The notes below the pieces were generated by a model. It saw nothing but the letters and a program-made list of their open reading frames with translations, was not told the origin of the DNA and did not search any database. Both the position numbers and the translations under genes were made by a program. A DNA stretch of 45,057 nucleotides from Candidatus Ancillula glyptotermitis (lineage in GTDB: Bacteria > Actinomycetota > Actinomycetes > Actinomycetales > Bifidobacteriaceae): NCBI GenBank assembly GCA_031268675.1, contig JAIRWY010000059.1:1-45057 (forward strand), read 5' to 3'. Shown here piece after piece: positions 6,540 through 17,121 of the stretch; position 1 is the stretch's first letter, and each line of letters opens with the position of its first letter.

Positions 6540-8057
6540 GTGAAGAAATTTGAAGAGTTTGGTATTAAGTCAGAAACCGTAGAGTCCCTAAAGGAAGTTG
6601 GTATTGAATACCCATTTGAAATACAGGAGCTGTCTTTACCGATTGCTCTTGAAGGGCGCGATATTATCGGACAAGCCAAAACTGGAACTGGTAAAACTTA
6701 TGCGTTTTCAATTCCGCTACTAGATAAAATAGCTGGTGGGAATAAGATTCCGCGCGCATTAATTATTCTACCAACTCGCGAACTTGCTATACAGGTTACT
6801 ACTGAACTAAAAATTGCATCTTCTAAGAGAACCGATAAAATTTCAATAGCAACAGTTTATGGTGGTGTTAAAATTGAATCACAATTTACAGCACTTAGAA
6901 ATGGTGTTGATATTGTTGTAGGAACACCAGGACGTATAGTAGACCTAATTGACCGCTCTAAACTCAATTTGTCAGAAGTTGAATATCTTGTACTTGATGA
7001 AGCAGATCGTATGTTAGATTTTGGATTTATTGATAGTATTGAGCGGATTATTTCAAATATTCCAGTACAACGACAAATGCTTTTATTTTCAGCGACACTT
7101 TCTGGTGGTGTACTTCAACTTGCTAAAAAGTACACAAAGAATGCTGTGCGTATTTCAACACTTACTGATAATGAAGGTGGAGAAACAGTTGAACACATTG
7201 ATAACTTTGTGTATCTTACACATCGCTTGGACAAACCAGAATTACTTTCCCGAATGCTGCAATCAACTCCTAGAGAGAAATCAATTGTATTCACAAAAAT
7301 GAAAATGCGTGCAGAATCATTGTCAAAGAATTTGAAACAGCGTGGTTTTAATGCATATCTAATACATGGAGGTCTTGACCAGGCAAAACGTGAGCGCATT
7401 CTTAAAAAGTTCAAGGAATCATCAGTTGATGTTTCTGCTCCAAAACAGGCAGTGCTGGTTGCATCAGATGTTATGGCTCGCGGAATTGACATTGATAATA
7501 TATCTCATGTCTACAACTATGAGTGTCCAGATGATGAGGCAGCGTTTTTACATAGAACTGGAAGAACTGGGCGTGCAGGTACTTTGGGCATTTCTGTCAC
7601 CTTTGTTGACTGGGAAGATGTAGTTCGCTGGCGGTCGATTGCCAAGGAGTTGAATATGAGTGATACTCAACCACAGGAAACATATTCTTCAAGTGATACT
7701 TATCAAGCAGAATTGGGTGTACCAGATAATGCAACTGGATTTGTTAATGGAGTTAGTAAGGAATCTGCAGGCAAATTGGACACTGGACAAAGATCTCGTA
7801 GTTCAAATGGTGGCGCTCGTAGAGGCAATCCGAGCAGTAGATCCAATTCAAATGAACACGGTCGTAGAAATACTTCAAGCGACTCCAAAAGGAAGCGTAG
7901 TAATAACAAAAACGGTTCAGGTGATCCAAAGAAGCAGGTTCCAGCTGGCAGTAAAAGTAGAGCAGATGGTTCAAAGAAGTATTCCAAAAAGAGAACGTGG
8001 ACTGCAAAACCGCGTACAAAATCTAGGAGCTCAAAAGATGGTGGAGGCGGTAACTAG
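6540..8057 (+). CDS. DEAD-box ATP-dependent RNA helicase
   Basis: This 505-residue cytoplasmic helicase unwinds RNA duplexes, typically in ribosome assembly, mRNA decay or cold adaptation. All core motifs are in order: Q motif (FEIQ, residues 26-29), Walker A AKTGTGKT (46-53), PTRELA, TPGR, DEAD (about 155), SAT, ARGIDI, and HRTGRTGRAG. From about residue 395 the protein becomes a basic, low-complexity tail rich in Ser, Arg, Lys, Asn and Gly, typical of RNA-binding extensions. The GTG start has no leader: TATAAT ends seven bases before it. The MFS gene follows after nine bases. The plus-strand ORF at 7660-8079 is a shadow of the repetitive tail. Confidence 0.94.
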   Translation: MKKFEEFGIKSETVESLKEVGIEYPFEIQELSLPIALEGRDIIGQAKTGTGKTYAFSIPLLDKIAGGNKIPRALIILPTRELAIQVTTELKIASSKRTDKISIATVYGGVKIESQFTALRNGVDIVVGTPGRIVDLIDRSKLNLSEVEYLVLDEADRMLDFGFIDSIERIISNIPVQRQMLLFSATLSGGVLQLAKKYTKNAVRISTLTDNEGGETVEHIDNFVYLTHRLDKPELLSRMLQSTPREKSIVFTKMKMRAESLSKNLKQRGFNAYLIHGGLDQAKRERILKKFKESSVDVSAPKQAVLVASDVMARGIDIDNISHVYNYECPDDEAAFLHRTGRTGRAGTLGISVTFVDWEDVVRWRSIAKELNMSDTQPQETYSSSDTYQAELGVPDNATGFVNGVSKESAGKLDTGQRSRSSNGGARRGNPSSRSNSNEHGRRNTSSDSKRKRSNNKNGSGDPKKQVPAGSKSRADGSKKYSKKRTWTAKPRTKSRSSKDGGGGN

Positions 8058-8066
8058 TACACAAAG

Positions 8067-9320
8067 ATGCCCAATATAGTTAGTCAATTACTACAAGTTA
8101 GGCCAAGAAGAGCAAAACGAAATGCAAGTTGGGTTGTTTTGCTCGGTTCGCTTTGTGCACTTCCTGCACTAGCAGGCGATATGTATTTGCCACTGTTGCC
8201 TTCAATGGTGATCGATTTACATACAACTCAATCTATTGCTGGGCTTACTATTTCTGCGACACTTTTAGGAGGTGCATTTGGGCAGATTTTGATAGGTCCA
8301 CTTTCTGATAAATATGGCCGTCGGAAACCTGTTATTATGGGGATTCTTGTGCATATTATTGTATCGCTGCTTTGTTGTGCGGTTACATCAATTGAACAAC
8401 TAATTGCACTTAGAATAATACAGGGTGCTGCAAATTCGGTCGCAAATGTTATTGCAATGGCAGTCAGTCGTGATGAGTTTTCAGGCTCAAAGGCATCGCG
8501 TATATTATCGCAATTAACGCTAATTACTGGTGTGTCTCCACTGTTTGCACCATCTATTGGAAGTGTGTTAGATGACTTTGGTGGTTGGAGAACGGTTTTC
8601 GTTTTGCTGGCACTTGTTGGAGTTGCATTACTAGTTGCTGTTTGGAGGACACTTCCTGAGACACATCCAAAAAATAAGCGCATGAATATCAGCATCTTTA
8701 ACGCAATTGGGCTTTATAAAGGCGTGCTGTCAAATTACAGATTCGTTGCTTTGAGTCTCGTTGCTGGACTTGCGCAAGCAACCGTTATGTGTTGGATTAT
8801 TTCTTCACCTTTTATTGCGCAATCTGAATGGCATTTTTCACCGCAGTTGTATGCATTAACTTTTGGAATCAATGGAGTTGGACTAGTAGTTGGTGCACAG
8901 GTAAATGCATCATTTGTTGAAAAGATTGGGCGCAAAAATGCACTACGAGCAGCACTTATGATGCAGTTGGTTCTAGCCACCAGTATGCTTCTGTTGACAA
9001 GTTATTTTGATAATGCAGGACCAATTTTACTATTACCGATGGTGTTAATAGCATTTTGCCACACATTTGTTACTGCTAATGCAACATCTATTGCACTTGA
9101 ATTTAATCCAGAGCTTGCCGGAACTGCATCTGCATTTATTGGAGTTATGAATTCGCTACTTCCAGCACTTATTTCACCAATAGTTGGATTTTTGGGTGGA
9201 ACTTCTGGGCCAGTTGCACTTACTATGTGTTGTACGCTTGTAGTTTCAATGACGACTCTTACATTAGGTACAGGTGTAATTATACGCAAAGATAAACTAC
9301 CAACTATTCCAAACTTCTAG
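8067..9320 (+). CDS. Bcr/CflA-type MFS drug-resistance transporter
   Basis: This 417-residue inner-membrane exporter of the DHA1 class probably extrudes small molecules using the proton gradient. About twelve hydrophobic helices are visible. Near the N-terminus, ALAGDMYLPLLPSMVIDL in helix 1 and the loop motif GPLSDKYGRRKPV between helices 2 and 3 are characteristic of Bcr/CflA proteins. It follows the helicase gene by nine bases and probably shares its transcript. The substrate cannot be told from the sequence. A weak A/T-rich inverted repeat follows the stop before the rpoB promoter. Confidence 0.88.
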   Translation: MPNIVSQLLQVRPRRAKRNASWVVLLGSLCALPALAGDMYLPLLPSMVIDLHTTQSIAGLTISATLLGGAFGQILIGPLSDKYGRRKPVIMGILVHIIVSLLCCAVTSIEQLIALRIIQGAANSVANVIAMAVSRDEFSGSKASRILSQLTLITGVSPLFAPSIGSVLDDFGGWRTVFVLLALVGVALLVAVWRTLPETHPKNKRMNISIFNAIGLYKGVLSNYRFVALSLVAGLAQATVMCWIISSPFIAQSEWHFSPQLYALTFGINGVGLVVGAQVNASFVEKIGRKNALRAALMMQLVLATSMLLLTSYFDNAGPILLLPMVLIAFCHTFVTANATSIALEFNPELAGTASAFIGVMNSLLPALISPIVGFLGGTSGPVALTMCCTLVVSMTTLTLGTGVIIRKDKLPTIPNF

Positions 9321-9346
9321 TTTTTTTAAAAAAGTTTAGTAAATAC

Positions 9347-9375
9347 TTGACAAGGTAAAGATAATGTGATATAAT
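9347..9375 (+). promoter_or_regulatory. rpoBC promoter
   Basis: TTGACA (9347-9352), a 17-base spacer and TATAAT (9370-9375), preceded by TGTGA, form the strongest sigma-70-like promoter in the window. The predicted leader is about 75-80 bases and ends with AGGAGG (9448-9453), five bases before the TTG start of rpoB. This gene therefore has a proper ribosome binding site, unlike many of its neighbours. Confidence 0.88.
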
Positions 9376-9458
9376 ACATAATTGTAGTGAAATGTCTTTT
9401 CGTCATATTGCGGTCGGAATGCGTTAGATATAGTGTTTTGTATAAGTAGGAGGATGTT

Positions 9459-12400
9459 TTGGATACCAAAGCTTCAGGGGTTGTGACGCATCAGTATGGC
9501 GTTAATCGTATATCGTTTGGAAAAGTAAAGGAGCCGATAGAATTACCAGATTTATTAGCAGTTCAGCTTGAAAGTTTTGATTGGTTCATTGGAAATGATG
9601 CATATAAAGAGCGGCTTAAAAAGTGCGATAAGAATGGAATAAATAAAGAAACTGGTATGAGAATACAGCCTATCTCTGGAATACGAGAGGTCTTTGATGA
9701 ATTTTCACCACTAGAGGCAACTCAAGGAACTGGTGCTAATAAGAAATCCAAGATTGCACTACATTTTGGGAATATTACTGCTGAACCTCCAAGGTTATCA
9801 ATTGAAGAGTGTAGAATTAAGAAGGCCTCATATGTTCAGGAGATCTATGTAGAGGTTGAGCTTGTAGAAGAAACATCATCTGGTGAAAAGGCAGAACCCA
9901 AGCGCCAAATGGTAAAAATGTGCGAGTTGCCGACTATGACTCCGCAAGGAACTTTCATTGTTAATGGAACTGAGCGTGTAATTGTTTCTCAGCTAGTTCG
10001 TTCTCCAGGTGTATATTTTGGTGAAGAGATAAAACGTGGTTCAGATAAAAAACTTTTTAATGCAAAAATAATCCCTAGTCGTGGTTCGTGGTTGGAATTT
10101 GAAATTGATAAAAACGATATTCTATCAGTGCGTATAGACCGTAAGCGCAAAACGAACATTATTGAATTCCTTGTACTACTTGGATATAGGACAGACAAGC
10201 AAATTCAAGATGCATTTGGCGATACTGAGTTGATTATGAAAGCTCTCGAAGATAAAAGTGTAGATCAACTAGATTATGAAACTGTTGTTAGGACAATATA
10301 TAGGCGTGTAACCCAAAGTCCAGTTTCAGATTTTGCAACTGCAAGAGGTTTTTTTGAAAACTTGTATTATAATCCGCGCCGTTTTAATCTAGGAAAAGTT
10401 GGGCGGCACAAAATTAGCAAGAAACTTGGTGTTAGTGATAAAACTTCAAGAATATTGACTCATGAAGATATTGTTGTCACTATTAAGTATATTAGTGCAT
10501 TATCTACTAGAGAAAATTTACCAGCAAATGAAGCTGCTGAGTTGAAATTTGGTGAGGTTGAACTGAGTGTAGATGATATTGACAACTTTGCAAATCGCCG
10601 TGTTCGAACAACTGGTGAATTAGTTCAAAATGTTTTCCGAACTGGTCTTTCACGCTTACAAACTGTTGTTTCTTCAAGAACTGATTTTGGTAAAACTGAG
10701 ATCGTTGATTCAGAAGTACATCAATCTGCTGTTCAGAATATCATTAATGAAGTTGCGGGCATTTCCAAGAGTTCGGCTCAGAGAACGGAGAAAAAGACTG
10801 GATATATTACTCCGCGTGATGTATTAAACAATACCAATATTGTGCAGTCAGTTATAAGGTTGTTCTTTGGATCATCGCAATTGTCGCAGTTTATGGACCA
10901 GAATAATCCACTAGCTGCTTTAACGAACCGCCGTCGTATTTCTGCACTTGGACCAGGCGGACTTAGTAGAGATAGGGCAACTATGGAAGTTCGAGATGTA
11001 CATACTTCTCATTATGGTCGTGTTTGCCCAATTGAGTCACCTGAAGGTCCAAATATTGGTTTGATTTCTTCACTTGCATCATTTGCGCGCATAAATGACT
11101 ACGGTTTTATTGAGACACCGTATAGGAAAGTTATAGACGGGAAAGTAACTGATGATGTTATTTATCTTGATGCTGCTCAAGAAGCTAAGGAAATAATTGC
11201 TCAGGCAAACCAGAAACTTGATAAGGATGGGCGGTTTGTTGAAAAGCGAGTGTTAGTGCGTGATGAAACTGGAGAAGCTGGCGATGTTTCACCAGAAACG
11301 GTTACATATATGGATGTGTCGTCAAAACAGATGGTTTCTATAGGTACTTCATTGATTCCATTCCTTGAGCATGATGATGCAAACCGTGCTTTAATGGGCG
11401 CAAATATGCAACGTCAGGCAGTTCCTCTTCTCAAGACTGATGCACCGCTGGTCGGAACTGGTTCTGAATATAGGGCAGCAATTGATACTGGTGATGTTAT
11501 TTTGGCTAAAGAACCAGGCATAGTAACTGAGGTTCAAGGAAATATCTGCAGAATTATGCAAGATGATGGTAAGACTGGTACATACTATGCCAAAAAGTTT
11601 GAGAGAGCCAACCAAACAACTTGTATAAATCAGATCTGGAAAGTTAATGAGGGAGATCGCGTAGAAACTGGTGCAACTTTAGCGGATGGTCCTGCAACAG
11701 ATGGAGGGGAACTAGCGCTTGGTAGTAATGTTCTAGTTGCATATATGAACTGGGAAGGTTACAATTATGAAGATGCTATTATTTTGTCCTCCAGACTTGT
11801 ACAAGAAGATGTTCTGTCTTCAATTCATATCGAGGAATATGAGGTTTCTGCAGGTAAAACTAAACTTGGTAATGAAGAAATTACACGTGATATTCCCAAT
11901 ATTGGCGAAGAAGTATTGCGGAATTTGGATTCTGATGGCGTTATACGAGTAGGTGCTGAAGTTAAATCTGGTGATGTTTTAGTTGGTAAAGTTACTCCTA
12001 AGGGTGAACGAGCGTTTAGAACTCCAGAAGAAGCAATCCTGGCTGGTATATTTGGAGATAATGCAAAAGAAGTTCGTAATGCTTCGCTAACTGTGCCAAA
12101 TGGTATACAAGGAACAGTTATTGGTGTGCAGGAATTGTCTCGTGAAAAGGGTGATATACATACTGATGATGTTGATAGAATTATTAAGGTGTATATCGCC
12201 TCAAAGCGTAAGATTAGTGTTGGTGATAAGTTGGCTGGTAGACATGGGAATAAAGGTGTTATTTCAACGATTCTTCCTGTTGAAGATATGCCGTTCTTAG
12301 AAGATGGTACTCCTGTTGATGTTATTTTGAATCCACTTGGTGTTCCTGGTCGTATGAATATTGGTCAGGTTCTTGAAGTTCATCTTGGTTGGATTGCAAA

Positions 12401-13139
12401 AAATGGCTGGGATATTAGCAATGTTACTGATGGTGATACTGCATGGAAGAGTGAGATACATGAAAATGCCAAAAAAGCTGATAGGGACACTCTTGTTGCT
12501 ACACCAGTTTTTGATGGAATTAGTCAGGAAGCTATTAGAGGTCTTCTGAAGTCCGTTAATAAGACACGAGATGATCAGATGCTTGTAAAAGAAAACGGTA
12601 AGGCAATTCTTTTTGATGGAAGATCTGGAGAGCCGTTCCCAGAACCGATTTCAGTAGGTTATATGTACATTTTGAAACTTCACCATTTAGTTGATGATAA
12701 GATTCATGCTAGAGCAGTTGGACGCAATACCATTATTACAAAACAACCACTTGGTGGTAAGGCTCAATTTGGTGGACAAAGATTCGGTGAGATGGAAGTT
12801 TGGGCACTGGAAGCATACGGTGCAGCTCATGTTTTACACGAAATGATGACAATTAAGTCTGATGATACTGTTGGCATGCAGCGCACATTTAGTGCAATAG
12901 TTAAGGGTGATAATGTTCCACCAGCGTCAATTCCAGAATCATTTAAGGTTCTGCGACAAGAATTATCCGCGCTTGCATTAAATGTTGACATTATTTCAGA
13001 TCATGAAGGTGTTGTTAATGTGACGGATTTGTTTGATGATGGGGTAAAAAAAGTAGTTCCAAAAAACCAGTTTTCACCAATTAGGTCAAATGCACAAGCA
13101 CAAATAGTTAATAGTAGTACTGAGAAAGAAGGAAAGTAA
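9459..13139 (+). CDS. rpoB: RNA polymerase beta subunit
   Basis: This is the 1226-residue beta subunit of core RNA polymerase. It opens with the typical SFGKVKEPIELPDLL segment. The rifampicin-binding loop SQLSQFMDQNNPL is near residue 475-487, followed by ISALGPGGLSRDRA. The C-terminal region has KPLGGKAQFGGQRFGEMEVWALEAYGA-like sequence (here KQPLGGKAQFGGQ). The start is TTG at 9459, decided by AGGAGG five bases upstream. At the position of E. coli His526 this protein has Asn490 (TNRRRISAL), a change linked to rifampicin resistance in other bacteria. rpoC follows after two bases. Confidence 0.98.
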   Translation: MDTKASGVVTHQYGVNRISFGKVKEPIELPDLLAVQLESFDWFIGNDAYKERLKKCDKNGINKETGMRIQPISGIREVFDEFSPLEATQGTGANKKSKIALHFGNITAEPPRLSIEECRIKKASYVQEIYVEVELVEETSSGEKAEPKRQMVKMCELPTMTPQGTFIVNGTERVIVSQLVRSPGVYFGEEIKRGSDKKLFNAKIIPSRGSWLEFEIDKNDILSVRIDRKRKTNIIEFLVLLGYRTDKQIQDAFGDTELIMKALEDKSVDQLDYETVVRTIYRRVTQSPVSDFATARGFFENLYYNPRRFNLGKVGRHKISKKLGVSDKTSRILTHEDIVVTIKYISALSTRENLPANEAAELKFGEVELSVDDIDNFANRRVRTTGELVQNVFRTGLSRLQTVVSSRTDFGKTEIVDSEVHQSAVQNIINEVAGISKSSAQRTEKKTGYITPRDVLNNTNIVQSVIRLFFGSSQLSQFMDQNNPLAALTNRRRISALGPGGLSRDRATMEVRDVHTSHYGRVCPIESPEGPNIGLISSLASFARINDYGFIETPYRKVIDGKVTDDVIYLDAAQEAKEIIAQANQKLDKDGRFVEKRVLVRDETGEAGDVSPETVTYMDVSSKQMVSIGTSLIPFLEHDDANRALMGANMQRQAVPLLKTDAPLVGTGSEYRAAIDTGDVILAKEPGIVTEVQGNICRIMQDDGKTGTYYAKKFERANQTTCINQIWKVNEGDRVETGATLADGPATDGGELALGSNVLVAYMNWEGYNYEDAIILSSRLVQEDVLSSIHIEEYEVSAGKTKLGNEEITRDIPNIGEEVLRNLDSDGVIRVGAEVKSGDVLVGKVTPKGERAFRTPEEAILAGIFGDNAKEVRNASLTVPNGIQGTVIGVQELSREKGDIHTDDVDRIIKVYIASKRKISVGDKLAGRHGNKGVISTILPVEDMPFLEDGTPVDVILNPLGVPGRMNIGQVLEVHLGWIAKNGWDISNVTDGDTAWKSEIHENAKKADRDTLVATPVFDGISQEAIRGLLKSVNKTRDDQMLVKENGKAILFDGRSGEPFPEPISVGYMYILKLHHLVDDKIHARAVGRNTIITKQPLGGKAQFGGQRFGEMEVWALEAYGAAHVLHEMMTIKSDDTVGMQRTFSAIVKGDNVPPASIPESFKVLRQELSALALNVDIISDHEGVVNVTDLFDDGVKKVVPKNQFSPIRSNAQAQIVNSSTEKEGK

Positions 13140-13141
13140 TA

Positions 13142-16100
13142 ATGATTGATGTTAACCAGTTTAATAAATTGAAGTTGTCTCTTGCAACATCTGATGAGAT
13201 TCGCCGCACATCAAAAGGAGAGGTTAAAACTGCTGAAACTATTAACTATAGAACTTTAAAACCTGAAGTTGGTGGTCTTTTCTGCGAGCGAATATTTGGA
13301 CCATCAAAGGATTGGGAATGCAGTTGCGGTAAGTACCGTGGTGTTGCGAATAAGGGTATTGTTTGCGAAAAATGTCGTGTTTTGGTTACCAGAAATAGGG
13401 TTCGCCGTGAACGTACTGGTCATATTGAACTAGTTCGCCCAGTTACTCATGTTTGGCATTTTAGAGGTACTCCTTCTAGGCTTAGTTATTTACTAGATAT
13501 TTCAATTAAAGATCTTGAAAATATTATCTACTATAATGCACATTATATAACTTCTGTTGATTCTCAAAAACGCTTGTTGGATTTGGAGATGCTAAAAAAA
13601 GAGTATGAAAAGCGCATTGAAGTATTGAGAAGTACTCGCGATGACAAGCTTGAGGAGCGTCAAAGAATTCTTAAGGATAATCTCAGTAAGTTTCCAGATA
13701 ATGCTCCAAATGCAGATGAGGCGAAATCGGTTCTAAAAGAGCAAGCAGCGATATATGCGCAAAATGAAGAACGTAGATATGCAGAAATGATTGAAAATGA
13801 AAATAGGGTTTGGGAACTTTTCAGCAATCTTAGTGCTGGTCAATTGATTAAGGACCTCAAAATTTACCGCCAGTTGAAGATGGAGTATGCTGAATATTTT
13901 ACTGCTAGTATTGGTGCATCATTTGTTGAAGAACAGCTTAAGAAAATCAACCAGCAAGAATTAGTTGCTGAACTTCGGGAAACTATTGAAAATTCTGAGG
14001 GAGCTAAAAAGGTGCGTGCGCAGAAGAGACTTTCAATTCTCAATGCGTTCATTACTTCTGGTAATAAATTAGAGTCTATGATATTATGGACAATACCAGT
14101 TATTCCACCAGAATTGCGCCCAATTGTACAACTTGATGGCGGTCGCTTTTTCTATTCAGATTTAAATGACTTGTACCGCAGAGTTATTATATGTAATAAT
14201 GCGTTGAAGAAATCTTTGAACGAGAATTCTACTCCTTTGGTTATTAACAACAACTGTAGACTACTGCAAGAAGCAGTTGACTCGTTGTTTGATAATGGTC
14301 GACGCGGTCGCCCAGTTACTGGTTCAGGAAATCGTCCACTTAAGTCACTTTCTGACATGCTCAAGGGTAAAAAGGGTAGATTTCGCCAAAATCTGTTAGG
14401 AAAACGTGTAGACTATTCTGGTCGTTCAGTTATTGTTGTAGGTCCTGAGTTGAAAATGCATCAGTGTGGACTTCCCAAATCTATGGCGTTAGAGTTATTC
14501 AAGCCCTTTGTTATGAAGAGGTTGATAGAGTTGTCCTATGCGCAGAACCCTAAATCTGCAAAGAGAATGGTTGAAAGACAAGATGATAGTGTTTGGGACA
14601 TTTTGGAGGAGGTTATTCGCGAACATCCAGTGTTGCTTAATCGCGCGCCAACTTTGCATAGACTTGGTATTCAGGCATTTGAGCCATTACTAGTTGAGGG
14701 TAATGCAATTAAGTTGCATCCACTAGCTTGTACTGCATTTAATGCTGACTTTGATGGAGACCAGATGGCAGTTCATCTTCCACTTTCTGTTGAAGCTCAA
14801 GCTGAGGCGCGAGTTTTGATGCTAGGTGCGAATAATATCCTAAAGCCTTCTGATGGCAAGACAATTACTATGCCTTCACAGGATATGATTATTGGTCTGT
14901 ACCACTTGACGCGTGTAAATAGTGACGAAACAAGTGTTGACATTAAGAAGTTGCGGCATTTCGTGGATGAAAATGAAATTCAAATGGCCTTTGATCTGCG
15001 GCAGATTAAACTTGGTGATTTGATACGAGTTCCAATCAATGGGTTGCTTACTACTACTTCTTTTGGTCGCATCATCTTTAACCAAACACTTCCTGATGAT
15101 TATCCATTTGTAAATCGGCTTGTAGCTAAAGGTAATCTTGGTGAAATTGTTGATGATTTAGTTGCTAAAAAATATCCAACAGTTCAGATCAATCATACAC
15201 TAGATAAAATGAAAGAGTATGGATTTACATGGTCTTCGAGGTCTGGTGTTTCAATTGCGTATTCCGATATTGTTCCCACTGATAAGAAGTCTGAAATCTT
15301 GCAAAAGGCAGAGTCTGATGCAGAAAAAATTCAGGCTCAATATGATTCTGGTTTGGTTACTGATGCTGAGCGTCGAGCAGCCCTAATTGAATTATGGACT
15401 AAATGCACAGATGATGTTTCGGATAATATGCGCGAAAATTTTGATGCGGATCTTCGTAACACCTTGAATACTATGGTTTCTTCAGGTGCACGTGGTAACT
15501 GGATGCAGGTTAGACAGATTGCTGGTATGCGTGGTTTGGTTGCGAATCCAAAGGGTGAAATTATCCCGCGTCCGATTAAATCAAACTATAGTGAAGGTCT
15601 TTCGGTTCTTGAGTACTTTATTGCATCTCATGGAGCAAGGAAAGGCTTGGCTGATACAGCACTTAGAACTGCAGACTCTGGATATTTAACTCGTCGTTTA
15701 GTTGATGTTTCTCAAGACATTATAGTTCTTAAGCAAGATTGTGAAACAATTAAGGGCATTGAGTATGAATTAACTTCCAAGAACAAGGCTATGAAAACAA
15801 TTTGGGGTCGTTATCTCGCGGATATTGTATTGGACAAGAATGGCAATGAAATTGCAAAGAGAGGCGATGAAATAACTGCTGATTTAATTAACGAGTTCTT
15901 AGAGCTTGGTGTTGATAGCGTGAATGCTAGGACTTTGCAGACATGTTCATTGTCAACTGGTATATGCGCAAAATGCTACGGAATATCTATGGCAACTGGT
16001 AATATAGTTGATGTTGGCGAGGCAGTTGGTATTATCGCTGCACAATCTATTGGCGAACCTGGAACTCAGTTGACCATGAGAACATTTCACACTGGTGGTG

Positions 16101-17116
16101 TTGCTGCTGCTGCTGATATTACACAAGGTCTTCCTCGTGTTGCTGAATTGTTTGAGGCAAGAACTCCAAAGGGTGAAGCGCCAATTGCAGATGCAACTGG
16201 TAGGATTGAAGTTCTTGAACAAGAGCATCAAAGGGTCTTTATAATTACTCCAGATGATGAAGATATTAAACCTATTGAATACAAGACATCAAAATTGCAG
16301 AAGTTATTAGTTTCAGATGGAGACAAGGTTATTGCTGGTGATCAGTTAACTGAGGGTGCAGTTGACCCTAAGAAGTTGCTTCGTATTCGTGATGCTGTTG
16401 CTGCACAGAAGTATCTAATTGACCAAGTTCAGGAGGTGTATGAAAGTCAGGGTGTAGATATTCACAATAAGCATTTGGAAGTTATAGTCCGTCAAATGCT
16501 GCGCTTTGTTTGTATTACTGAACCAGGTGATACTGAATATGTTGCTGGTATGCATGTTACTCGTAACTCGTTTGAGGAAACTAACCGCAAGATTGTTTCA
16601 GAAGGTAAACAGCCTGCAACTGCTCGTTTAGAACTACTTGGAATAACTAAGGCATCTCTTAAAACAGAGTCGTGGCTTTCTGCAGCATCTTTCCAAGAGA
16701 CAACACGCGTTTTAACTGATGCTGCTGTTGAAGGTAAAGAGGATCAGCTGTATGGTTTGAAGGAGAACATCATTATTGGACGACTAATTCCTGCAGGAAC
16801 TGGTCTTTCCCTTTATACTGATGCAGTTGCTGAACCTTCGGATGCTGCTAGACAAGCATTTTTCCCGAATTTCTCAAAAGACGCATTTGATGCATTTGAC
16901 TACAATTCATTTGAGAGTGGCTTAGATGATCTTCAGGTTGGAAGTAGTGAAGATTTTAATACAGATACTAGCGGTGATATTAGTGATGAGTACTTGGACA
17001 AAATCCAAAAGACTTATTTTGAAGGCATTGAAGCTGTTGATGAACAAGTCAAGAAACAAGCAAATAATAATGGAAAGCAAGGTCCATCGCCTTATCCACT
17101 ATTTCAGGGGATTTAG
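13142..17116 (+). CDS. rpoC: RNA polymerase beta' subunit
   Basis: This is the 1324-residue catalytic beta' subunit of RNA polymerase, in the actinobacterial size range. The N-terminal zinc ribbon ECSCGKYRGVANKGIVCEKC is intact. The catalytic magnesium loop NADFDGDQMAVH is present. The trigger-loop region (TMRTFHTGGVA) and second zinc site (CSLSTGICAKCYG) are in their usual order. The ATG at 13142 is two bases after the rpoB stop, with GAAGGA upstream, so the pair is co-translated. No inserted domains or frame breaks are visible. The pyrB reading frame begins five bases after its stop, an unusual downstream partner for rpoC. Confidence 0.98.
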   Translation: MIDVNQFNKLKLSLATSDEIRRTSKGEVKTAETINYRTLKPEVGGLFCERIFGPSKDWECSCGKYRGVANKGIVCEKCRVLVTRNRVRRERTGHIELVRPVTHVWHFRGTPSRLSYLLDISIKDLENIIYYNAHYITSVDSQKRLLDLEMLKKEYEKRIEVLRSTRDDKLEERQRILKDNLSKFPDNAPNADEAKSVLKEQAAIYAQNEERRYAEMIENENRVWELFSNLSAGQLIKDLKIYRQLKMEYAEYFTASIGASFVEEQLKKINQQELVAELRETIENSEGAKKVRAQKRLSILNAFITSGNKLESMILWTIPVIPPELRPIVQLDGGRFFYSDLNDLYRRVIICNNALKKSLNENSTPLVINNNCRLLQEAVDSLFDNGRRGRPVTGSGNRPLKSLSDMLKGKKGRFRQNLLGKRVDYSGRSVIVVGPELKMHQCGLPKSMALELFKPFVMKRLIELSYAQNPKSAKRMVERQDDSVWDILEEVIREHPVLLNRAPTLHRLGIQAFEPLLVEGNAIKLHPLACTAFNADFDGDQMAVHLPLSVEAQAEARVLMLGANNILKPSDGKTITMPSQDMIIGLYHLTRVNSDETSVDIKKLRHFVDENEIQMAFDLRQIKLGDLIRVPINGLLTTTSFGRIIFNQTLPDDYPFVNRLVAKGNLGEIVDDLVAKKYPTVQINHTLDKMKEYGFTWSSRSGVSIAYSDIVPTDKKSEILQKAESDAEKIQAQYDSGLVTDAERRAALIELWTKCTDDVSDNMRENFDADLRNTLNTMVSSGARGNWMQVRQIAGMRGLVANPKGEIIPRPIKSNYSEGLSVLEYFIASHGARKGLADTALRTADSGYLTRRLVDVSQDIIVLKQDCETIKGIEYELTSKNKAMKTIWGRYLADIVLDKNGNEIAKRGDEITADLINEFLELGVDSVNARTLQTCSLSTGICAKCYGISMATGNIVDVGEAVGIIAAQSIGEPGTQLTMRTFHTGGVAAAADITQGLPRVAELFEARTPKGEAPIADATGRIEVLEQEHQRVFIITPDDEDIKPIEYKTSKLQKLLVSDGDKVIAGDQLTEGAVDPKKLLRIRDAVAAQKYLIDQVQEVYESQGVDIHNKHLEVIVRQMLRFVCITEPGDTEYVAGMHVTRNSFEETNRKIVSEGKQPATARLELLGITKASLKTESWLSAASFQETTRVLTDAAVEGKEDQLYGLKENIIIGRLIPAGTGLSLYTDAVAEPSDAARQAFFPNFSKDAFDAFDYNSFESGLDDLQVGSSEDFNTDTSGDISDEYLDKIQKTYFEGIEAVDEQVKKQANNNGKQGPSPYPLFQGI

Positions 17117-17121
17117 ATTTA

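Noticed and set aside
7660-8079. 139-aa plus-strand ORF within the DEAD-box gene
   Set aside because: It is an alternate frame of the repetitive basic tail of the helicase.
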